In this document: piece after piece, positions 8,363-15,445 of the stretch | Layout of the letters: every line of letters starts with the position of its first letter | Position numbering within the stretch: the stretch's first letter is position 1 | Program-made: the position numbers and the translations under genes | Origin: Bacillota bacterium | Lineage (GTDB): Bacteria > Bacillota > Clostridia > Acetivibrionales > DSM-1351 | Assembly (NCBI GenBank): GCA_023415305.1 | Contig: JAEZKZ010000041.1 | Coordinates: 1-51,287 of the forward strand | Reading direction: 5' to 3' | DNA: 51,287 bases | Notes under the pieces: generated by a model | Seen by the model: only the letters and a program-made list of their open reading frames with translations | The model's database searches: none | What the model was told of the DNA's origin: nothing

Positions 8363-9078
8363 ATGAGGGTATTAGTATTTCTAATTTTACGGACTATATA
8401 AAAAATGAAGAAAAAATTTTCGGAGTAATGATTGGTGTTGTTGTAAAAAATGACTCAACAAATGACTCGGCAAAGCCCGGGCCAGGACTGGTAAAGGTCA
8501 AGATCCCGCTTTTAGGTATGCAGGAATCAAACTGGGCCAGAATTGCCTCGTTCATGGCGGGGAAGGAGAGAGGAGCTTTTTTCCTTCCTGAAGTAGGGGA
8601 TGAAGTACTTGTAGCCTTTGAAAACGGGGATGTAAACCGGCCCTTTATAATGGGTGCACTCTGGAATGGGAAAGATACCCCTCCGGATACCAACAGTGAC
8701 GGAAAGAATAATACAAGGATAATAAAGTCGAGAAACGGACATATCCTGCAGTTTTCAGATAAACAGAACGAAGAGAAGATCACTTTGAAATCCTGTAAGG
8801 GACATATTCTGGAACTTGATGACAAGAATGGAGAAGAAAACATAAAAGTTATTGATAAGTCCGGTAATAATAAAATAGTTATCAGTACGAAGGACAAAAA
8901 AATAACCATTAACTCAGAAAAGGATATTGAGATATCCGCCAAGGGTAAGTTCTCGGTCAGTGCCAAGGATATTGAAATGAAGTCTTCAGGTGCAACCAAG
9001 CTTGAGGCCTCATCCTCGATGGATGTAAAGGCGTCAGCGAATATGACAATAAAAGGGGCCACAGTTAATATTAATTAA
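8359..9078 (+). CDS. Baseplate spike protein (gp5/VgrG C-terminal-like, gpV family)
   Basis: A 239-residue protein overlapping the hub gene by four bases. It has an OB-fold domain (residues ~15-100: VKVKIPLLGMQESNWARIAS, then FFLPEVGDEVLVAFENGDVN and RPFIMGALWN) followed by short repeats such as ITINSEKDIEISAKGK and SMDVKASANMTIKGATVNIN. These repeats have the two-residue alternation of a triple-stranded beta-helix spike. It corresponds to the gp5 C-terminal part of VgrG without a lysozyme domain. The PAAR protein encoded next would sit on its tip. Confidence 0.93.
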   Translation: MNEGISISNFTDYIKNEEKIFGVMIGVVVKNDSTNDSAKPGPGLVKVKIPLLGMQESNWARIASFMAGKERGAFFLPEVGDEVLVAFENGDVNRPFIMGALWNGKDTPPDTNSDGKNNTRIIKSRNGHILQFSDKQNEEKITLKSCKGHILELDDKNGEENIKVIDKSGNNKIVISTKDKKITINSEKDIEISAKGKFSVSAKDIEMKSSGATKLEASSSMDVKASANMTIKGATVNIN

Positions 9079-9088
9079 CCATACCAAG

Positions 9089-9127
9089 GCACAGAAAACT
9101 GTACCATGTCACAGAAAACTGTTCCAA
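9089..9127 (+). repeat. Two tandem copies of a 17-bp palindrome-bearing repeat before the PAAR gene
   Basis: CACAGAAAACTGTNCCA occurs at 9090-9106 and again at 9110-9126, differing at one base. Each copy contains ACAG-AAAA-CTGT, an inverted repeat with a four-base centre, and the copies are 20 bases apart, two helical turns. This is what a cooperative protein-binding site looks like, but it lies inside the operon between spike and PAAR, so a small RNA hairpin or a duplication accident is equally possible. Confidence 0.4.
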
Positions 9128-9172
9128 GGCAGATAACTGAATAAAAATGAGATATATGAAAGGAGAGGCGTT

Positions 9173-9568
9173 ATGGGACAACCGGCAGCGAAGCAGGGAG
9201 ACCAGGTTGTAGCAACAGATATACATATTGTAATGGTTCCGGTAGGTTCAGGAACAGTCCCCGTACCTCTGCCCCATCCGTTTACAGGAATTATTGACGG
9301 AGGTCTGAGCAATGACGTAAAAATAATGGGAAAGCCTGCTGCAACAGTGGACTCAACTGCTACAAATACTCCTTCCCATGTACCTAACGGTCAAAGCTTT
9401 CAAAAATCCCCAAGCAATAAAGGAACAATAAAACTGGGAAGTGCCACAGTGAAAATAAATGGCAAAATGGCAGCTCGAAACGGAGATACCGCCATTACCT
9501 GCAATGACCCCTCTGATCTTCCGGTTGGAAAGGTTATAGCGGCAGGAACCGTACTTATTGGTGGCTGA
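9173..9568 (+). CDS. PAAR-like spike tip protein
   Basis: A 131-residue protein with an AAAGGAGAGG ribosome site. It starts MGQPAAKQGDQVVATDIHIV and has several PAAR-like sheets ending in TIKLGSATVKINGKMAARNG and GDTAITCNDP. Candidate zinc ligands are the His in TDIHIV, PHPF and SHVP and the Cys in ITCNDP. PAAR proteins form the sharp cone at the end of the spike and may carry toxins as extensions; this one is the bare domain, so it carries no fused effector. Confidence 0.92.
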   Translation: MGQPAAKQGDQVVATDIHIVMVPVGSGTVPVPLPHPFTGIIDGGLSNDVKIMGKPAATVDSTATNTPSHVPNGQSFQKSPSNKGTIKLGSATVKINGKMAARNGDTAITCNDPSDLPVGKVIAAGTVLIGG

Positions 9569-9624
9569 TATACAATCAATAAATACTACTTATGTCGCTG
9601 CATAGCAGCAGAATGGAGATTTAT

Positions 9625-10023
9625 ATGGAAGTTATAGATTTTTTGGGAAAGGGGCTGAAATTCCCTTTCTCTGTAAAAAAGACTAAGATGCTTGCTTCTG
9701 TAGGTGAAGAAGCGATAAAAGAATCTATTATGCTAATTCTGGGTACTGCCAGGGGTGAACGGGTGATGCAGCCTGACTTCGGATGCAGGCTGAATGAGAT
9801 GGTATTTGCATCGAATGACCTGAATACGGCAACGCTGATTCAGACATATGTTGAAGAAGCACTTCTCAATTGGGAGCCCAGGATTGAGGTACAATCCATT
9901 ACGACTAATATGAGCCGCCAGGAACCAGTTATAGAAATAAATATTGAGTATGTAATAAAGTCCAGTAATAGCAAGTCAAATCTGGTTTATCCATTTTATC
10001 TTGAAAGTGTGGGAAAAGGTTGA
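9625..10023 (+). CDS. Baseplate wedge protein (gp25-like)
   Basis: A 132-residue protein if started at the ATG at 9625, which has GGAG about six bases upstream; an upstream ATG at 9592 would add eleven residues without a good ribosome site. It contains the gp25 signature EAIKESIMLILGTARGERVM and QPDFGCRLNEMVF, and ends with the usual second strand block VIEINIEYVIKSS. In T4, gp25 nucleates sheath polymerisation from the baseplate wedge. Position between PAAR and the gp6-like gene is the standard eCIS order. Confidence 0.94.
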   Translation: MEVIDFLGKGLKFPFSVKKTKMLASVGEEAIKESIMLILGTARGERVMQPDFGCRLNEMVFASNDLNTATLIQTYVEEALLNWEPRIEVQSITTNMSRQEPVIEINIEYVIKSSNSKSNLVYPFYLESVGKG

Positions 10024-10109
10024 AAGAAACATAAAAATGAATAAGGGAGGTACCGGGCCCATTCCATTTCTATCATTATATTTTGTGTGAAATGCTGGGC
10101 ATGGGCATA

Positions 10110-13100
10110 ATGATGACTAATAAATTACCAAAAATTGATCAGAGAAGCCGGGAGGATCTGGCTGATGAAATCAGGCGTCTGATGCTGTATCATTGCCCTG
10201 AATTTGAAAATATAGAAGAAATAAAGTCGGACAAGCACGCAGATGCACTGATTAATATCTTTGCAAATATGATGGAACATGTAATTGGAGCACTAAATAA
10301 ATCACCTGAAAAGAATTATACAGCCTTTATGAACTTAATCGGGGTAAGTCCCATTTCAGCTAAGGTTGCCAAGGCAGCATTAGTGTTCAAATTGAAGGAA
10401 GACTGGGATAAGGACGGCTTTATCCCGGCAGGTACAAAGCTGTCGGCACAGCCCGAGAACCAGGAGGAGGTTGTTTTCGAAACAGAAAATGATCTTACTG
10501 TAATCCGTCCGGGACTTGTCAGGGCCGCAGGAATATCACCTGAAAAGGACAAATGGAGCGATTTCGATTTCTTGCTCTCAGAAGAAGCCACCGGACTGGA
10601 AGCAGAAATATTTAACGGTGAAACCCCCATTGTACATCGCATTTACATTGGACATAAGAAGCTTTTAAGTCTAAAAAATGCAGCTATAAAACTGAATCTG
10701 CAGTTAATTCAGAATATGAAAACTGAAAAGAACAGATTAGTAAATAGTATACCGGAGATAAAGTGGTTCTATTTTGATGATAAGGGTAATGCTGTTCCAT
10801 TATTTGTGAATACAGGGTATGAACAGTCTGTTTTTTCCAAGAGCGGAGAACTATCCTTTGAAAAAACTGAAGGGATTTCTAAGAAGACTATATCAGGGTA
10901 CGATAAAAGCAATACCTTGCAAAGCTGGACTAACTATTGGATTTTTGCCGAGTTGAAATCTTCTCTGATAAATGCTGATTTAATACCCGATGTTGAAACC
11001 ATAAATATGACTGTTGGTATTTCAGAAGAAAATCTGAGGCTGGAATCAGCAGTATTTAACTATGCACCAATAGACCTTACAAAGGATTTCCAGCCCTTCG
11101 GAGAAAGGCCGTCCTATAATGATACTTTTTATATTTCCAGCAGAGATGCATTTTCAAAAACAGATGGGACAATAACTCTTAATATAACCCTGTCTGAAGG
11201 ACTGGAAGCTCCTAAAGCCTCCGGTGTTATTCTGGGATTGGAGTATTGGAATGGAGTTAAGTGGACCGAATTCGGTAAAGTGGGAAATGTAAAAGAAAAG
11301 GGTAATGTTTTACTGGACGAAACAGAGGCGTTTACCAAACAAGGAAAGCTTGTTTTCAGGTGTCCTAAAATCGAAATTTATAACTTGAACGGTGAGGAGA
11401 ACTACTGGATTCGTTTCAGAATAATCGGGGGAAACTATGGAACAGACGGCTTAGTAACCTATGGACCCAAAACTGTAAAGATACAGAATGAAGATGTGAG
11501 TCTTTCTCAGGTAACGGTTACAAACGCCAGCTTTTTGCCCCCCTCTGTAAAAGAAATATTGATTAATCTGGAGTATTCATCACTATTGGTTCCACCGGAG
11601 CATGTAATAACAGAAAACAACTGCCTGTTTATTGACAGGACTGAAGAGTGTTCTAAAGAGGGAAAAACCTTTAAAATTTTTTCAGCCTGTTCCGATACAG
11701 ATCCGGCTTTATATCTGGGATTTGACAGGGATATAAGCAATTTACCTCTTTCGCTGTTTTTCCCCTTAACCGGTAATCAGGTCGGTCAGTCCGGGAATAA
11801 TCCAGTAGTAGCTTGGGAGTACTGGAACGGAAGAAAATGGCTCACCTTGAGTGTGAATGATGCTGTCAGAGATTTCACAAGAAGAGAAATACAGCAACTG
11901 GCAATACCTGTGGATATCGAAATGACAGCACTTTTTGGAACTGTTCAGTATTGGATACGTGCAAGGCTTGAGTCGGGGAATTTCAGCGTTTTACCCAGAA
12001 TCAATGCAGTTTATTCCAATGCAGTATGGGCTGCCAATGCTTCTACTGTGAAAGCTGAAATAATCGGTTCAAGTAACGGAGAACCCAGTCAGACCTTCCA
12101 GTTTGCCAGAACTCCGGTTTTATCAGGACAGGTGGTAAAAGTACGTGAGACCCTGGGTCAAGGTGATCCGATAATATGGAGCGAAGTACAGAGTTTCTCA
12201 CTGTCAGGTCCGGAAAGCAGACATTACATGCTGGACTCAGGCAGCGGTATTATAACTTTTGGTGATGGAAAAAATGGTATGATTCCACCGGCAGGTAAGG
12301 AGAATATTACCTCGAACTACAGGTTCGGAGGTGGTGTACGAGGAAACGTAGGGGAAGATACTATTAAAAAAACATGGGATAATTTTGATGAAATAGATTC
12401 AGTTACAAATCCTTTTCCTGCTGACGGAGGTTTTGATCAGGAGGAAACCGAAGATGCAAAAATACGCGGACCACATACTTTAAAGAGTTGGGACAGGGGT
12501 ATAACCTGTGAGGATGTTGAATGGCTTGTAAGGGAGGCTGCTCCTCAGATTGCACTTGTTAAATGTTTTCCTACCATGAACAGAGATCTGGATTTTATAC
12601 CTGGAAAAGCAACTGTTATAGTAGTTCCCGAAATTACCGGATTGAAACCTGTGCCCAGCCAGGAGATGCTGAACGAAATTGACAAATACCTTTCAGAACG
12701 TATCGCGGCTGTTCTTAACACCTCTGATTATCCCCGTCTGGATGTAATAGGCCCCGACTATATACGAATAGGTGTGGAGGCAACAGTAAAATATACTAAT
12801 CCCGAATCTGGAAAAATAATTGAAGGACAGATTATGGATAATCTCCGGGAATTCTTAAATCCTCTTCACGGTGGACAGGAAAAGACGGGTTGGACACTGG
12901 GGAAGAATCTGTATATATCCGAAGTATGTACGGTCATAAAGAATACGCCAGGGGTTGATTATATTCCCCACATAAATATTAAATCATCGGTACAGTGTTA
13001 TACACTGAATCTAGAGCAACTGAAAGACGGGCCCTATAAACCGTTAATTCCCTATCCTACATACAGTGCTGTCAAAAGCAGGGATAACAGGATCGTGTTT

Positions 13101-13718
13101 GCGCTGGCTGAAAAGCTGGACACAAACAAGCCTGTTAAGACTTTGCTGGTAAAGGGCTTCAGAGAAGGCCACAAAATAGATCTTAAATACAGGAACTATC
13201 CTGTAGAAAAGCTGGTTATCAAGTCTGTTGATGGAGATATACTTGAATGCTGCACAGACAGTGGAGACCCTTTAGGCTGCGATTATCCTGTAGGCAGTGA
13301 CATTGAAACAGCCGTTACACAGGATCTGAGTATACGTTCCTTTATTTTAAATGAGATAAAGGCCGGACAGGAAACATTTTTCATAAAAATGGCTGTGTTG
13401 GAAGCACGTGACATTGTTTACTTAAGCCGAAACGATGAATATACGGATACTGTATCTTTAAAGATTTCCGAGATGATGTCGGGAGACGTTTTCCTTGAAG
13501 AGGACGAACTGGTATTCAGTGGGGAGCATCTTATAAACAAGAGGCCTGACCTTCAATTTCCATACCTTTTAAACCGTGATACAAAGGTAATTCATGATGT
13601 AAGCAATGCAACCGACGGATGCCGTATATCCGAGATCCTTAAGGAGGATAGAGAATACCTGAAAAAGATAAGTGATGCTGCTGGAGCCAAAAGTTGCGAT
13701 TACTGTATAACTTCATAG
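10110..13718 (+). CDS. Large baseplate J protein (gp6-like, Afp11-type)
   Basis: About 1202 residues from the ATG at 10110. The frame is open from 10083 and no start has a clear ribosome site; the nearest SD-like AGGGAGG is near 10043. The N-terminus (RREDLADEIRRL-type docking helix) is like that of the short J protein at 13789. The middle has beta-rich modules with EYWNGRKW-type motifs. The baseplate J core lies around residues 690-960 and shows ITFGDGKNGMIPPAGKENI, YRFGGGVRGNVGEDTI, NPFPADGG and LKSWDRGITCEDVEWL. A further ~230-residue C-terminal part ends in CDYC and is unfamiliar to me. It should form the wedge ring of the baseplate. Confidence 0.92.
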   Translation: MMTNKLPKIDQRSREDLADEIRRLMLYHCPEFENIEEIKSDKHADALINIFANMMEHVIGALNKSPEKNYTAFMNLIGVSPISAKVAKAALVFKLKEDWDKDGFIPAGTKLSAQPENQEEVVFETENDLTVIRPGLVRAAGISPEKDKWSDFDFLLSEEATGLEAEIFNGETPIVHRIYIGHKKLLSLKNAAIKLNLQLIQNMKTEKNRLVNSIPEIKWFYFDDKGNAVPLFVNTGYEQSVFSKSGELSFEKTEGISKKTISGYDKSNTLQSWTNYWIFAELKSSLINADLIPDVETINMTVGISEENLRLESAVFNYAPIDLTKDFQPFGERPSYNDTFYISSRDAFSKTDGTITLNITLSEGLEAPKASGVILGLEYWNGVKWTEFGKVGNVKEKGNVLLDETEAFTKQGKLVFRCPKIEIYNLNGEENYWIRFRIIGGNYGTDGLVTYGPKTVKIQNEDVSLSQVTVTNASFLPPSVKEILINLEYSSLLVPPEHVITENNCLFIDRTEECSKEGKTFKIFSACSDTDPALYLGFDRDISNLPLSLFFPLTGNQVGQSGNNPVVAWEYWNGRKWLTLSVNDAVRDFTRREIQQLAIPVDIEMTALFGTVQYWIRARLESGNFSVLPRINAVYSNAVWAANASTVKAEIIGSSNGEPSQTFQFARTPVLSGQVVKVRETLGQGDPIIWSEVQSFSLSGPESRHYMLDSGSGIITFGDGKNGMIPPAGKENITSNYRFGGGVRGNVGEDTIKKTWDNFDEIDSVTNPFPADGGFDQEETEDAKIRGPHTLKSWDRGITCEDVEWLVREAAPQIALVKCFPTMNRDLDFIPGKATVIVVPEITGLKPVPSQEMLNEIDKYLSERIAAVLNTSDYPRLDVIGPDYIRIGVEATVKYTNPESGKIIEGQIMDNLREFLNPLHGGQEKTGWTLGKNLYISEVCTVIKNTPGVDYIPHINIKSSVQCYTLNLEQLKDGPYKPLIPYPTYSAVKSRDNRIVFALAEKLDTNKPVKTLLVKGFREGHKIDLKYRNYPVEKLVIKSVDGDILECCTDSGDPLGCDYPVGSDIETAVTQDLSIRSFILNEIKAGQETFFIKMAVLEARDIVYLSRNDEYTDTVSLKISEMMSGDVFLEEDELVFSGEHLINKRPDLQFPYLLNRDTKVIHDVSNATDGCRISEILKEDREYLKKISDAAGAKSCDYCITS

Positions 13719-13788
13719 AAATCAAACGGTACATAAAAACCTGAATTGAATAATAGCTTGAAATAAAAATACGAAAGGAGGTAGAAAA

Positions 13789-14661
13789 ATGTCGCTGCCA
13801 TTACAAAACCTGGACAATATTACTTTCGAGGAACTGGTGAAGGAAGCCAAATCCCTGATTCCTGTATATGCACCCGAATGGACAAATCATAATACTTCAG
13901 ATCCCGGTATTACATTGATAGAATTGTTTGCCTGGCTGAGCGAAATGATTATCTACCGTATTGATCAGATTCCTGAGAAAAGCTACATTCACTTTCTTAA
14001 TCTACTGGGAATTAAACTTGAGGAAGGTGAGGAGCTTGCGTCTGGTATACGCCGGGGTGTTCAGCAGCTCTCTGAATGTACCAGAGCAGTTACTGTTGAA
14101 GACTATGAAATGTTGGCCTGCAAAGCTTTGCTGGAGAAACCTGATATTATGAAAACTTTCCCTGATCTTGCGGTAAGAAGCATATGCCTTGCAAACAGGG
14201 ATATGGAAAACAAGAAATCGGAGGAAACGGAACAGTTCGGACATGTATCGGTAATTCTAATTGTGTCGACATCAAATCAAACCGATTTGATGAAGGAAAC
14301 GTATGGTATAAAACAATACGTAAAGCAATATCTTTCCGAAAGAAGGGTTATTACAAACCGTATCCATGTAGTAGATCCTGACTATCAGGAAATCAAAATA
14401 AATATGTCGGTATCGGCCAGGGATAAAAAACTTGCTGATTTCATTAAAGGTGTAATAGAACAACATATAGATCCCATCCTGGGAGGAGAAGCAAAAAAAG
14501 GGTGGCCTCTTGGACGAAATCTATATAAATCCGACTTATATTATCTTGTTGAGAGAATTCCCGGGGTTGACCATGTCAGGTATATTGATTTACAGTCCCC
14601 GGAAGTTAAACCATACCAACTCATTAAGCTAAAAGAATTAAATATCGAGGTGGATACATGA
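13789..14661 (+). CDS. Short baseplate J-like protein (Afp12-position)
   Basis: A 290-residue protein after an AAAGGAGG site. Residues 1-80 are the standard docking segment (LPLQNLDNITFEELVKEAKS, then APEWTNHNTSDPGITLIELF and AWLSE). The rest matches the end of the J core (TRAVTVEDYEMLA, GWPLGRNLYKSDLYYLVERI, PGVDHVRYIDL). Compared with the 1200-residue gene just upstream, the whole middle is missing, so it is a natural minimal version and not a frameshifted relic: the frame is intact and the ribosome site is strong. A wedge made of a long and a short J protein is a reasonable model. Confidence 0.88.
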   Translation: MSLPLQNLDNITFEELVKEAKSLIPVYAPEWTNHNTSDPGITLIELFAWLSEMIIYRIDQIPEKSYIHFLNLLGIKLEEGEELASGIRRGVQQLSECTRAVTVEDYEMLACKALLEKPDIMKTFPDLAVRSICLANRDMENKKSEETEQFGHVSVILIVSTSNQTDLMKETYGIKQYVKQYLSERRVITNRIHVVDPDYQEIKINMSVSARDKKLADFIKGVIEQHIDPILGGEAKKGWPLGRNLYKSDLYYLVERIPGVDHVRYIDLQSPEVKPYQLIKLKELNIEVDT

Positions 14662-15398
14662 GTCAGGAATACAGCAAATATACTCAGTACCTTCCAAGAA
14701 TATTTCAGAAGGGAAATACGCAGGCGGATGAGGATTATTTTCTCGGAAGATTTCTTAAGGCCTTTGAACAAATTCTGACCGGGGGAACAGATTTTCAGGA
14801 GACTATAGGAATAGAGAAACTACTGGACAAATTCGACAGATATCTTGATCCGGCTCAGACCCCTCCGCAATTTTTAGAGTGGCTGGCAGGATGGGTGGCT
14901 CTTGATCTGGAGAATACTACGGAATTTTACGGAAAAGAAGACAAGGAAGAGAAAGACTCTGTACCAACTCAACTCCTTCCGCTGGAGCAGGCACGCCCAA
15001 CAATCAACAGGGATATTATAAGTGCCATTGTACAGCTCTACAAGAAACGGGGAACAACCAACGGTTTACTGGAATACCTTCAGCTTTATGCCGGAGATGA
15101 AACAACCATAACAATTGATGAGTTTCATGAAACTGCCAGAATCGGGGAGTCAAGAGAGATCGGGAGCAATACTATGATTGGCGGTTCATCACCCTGTTTC
15201 TTTTCTGTTAACACTATTATTCCTGCCCACAACAGGAGCATACTGAACAGCAAAGTCGCTTTGATGCGAAGGGTTATTGAGGCGGAGAAACCATTCTATA
15301 CAAATTACAGGCTTAATGTAAAAATACCTTCAATGAAAATCGGTAGCAGCTCAAGAGTCGGAAAAGAGACGCTTATTGGCGGTATGAATGAAGATTAG
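14658..15398 (+). CDS. Phage tail protein I-like baseplate protein
   Basis: A 246-residue protein whose ATG overlaps the previous stop by four bases. YTQYLPRIFQKG, FLGRFLKAFEQIL and DPAQTPPQFLEWLAGWVALD, then QLYKKRGTTNGLLEYLQLYA, are the signature of the P2 gpI-like tail protein domain. The last third (RIGESREIGSNTMIGGSSP and the closing SSSRVGKETLIGG) carries two similar short G/S-rich strands. In tailed particles this protein links wedges to fibres, which fits its place directly before three fibre genes. Confidence 0.9.
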   Translation: MSQEYSKYTQYLPRIFQKGNTQADEDYFLGRFLKAFEQILTGGTDFQETIGIEKLLDKFDRYLDPAQTPPQFLEWLAGWVALDLENTTEFYGKEDKEEKDSVPTQLLPLEQARPTINRDIISAIVQLYKKRGTTNGLLEYLQLYAGDETTITIDEFHETARIGESREIGSNTMIGGSSPCFFSVNTIIPAHNRSILNSKVALMRRVIEAEKPFYTNYRLNVKIPSMKIGSSSRVGKETLIGGMNED

Positions 15399-15445
15399 GC
15401 AAAAAATAAAGTTTAAAACATTATGAATATCCGGAGGAAGTGGCA

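Noticed and set aside
10036..10088. 17-codon frame just before the long baseplate gene
   Set aside because: No family signal; it only covers the SD-like sequence upstream of the gene.
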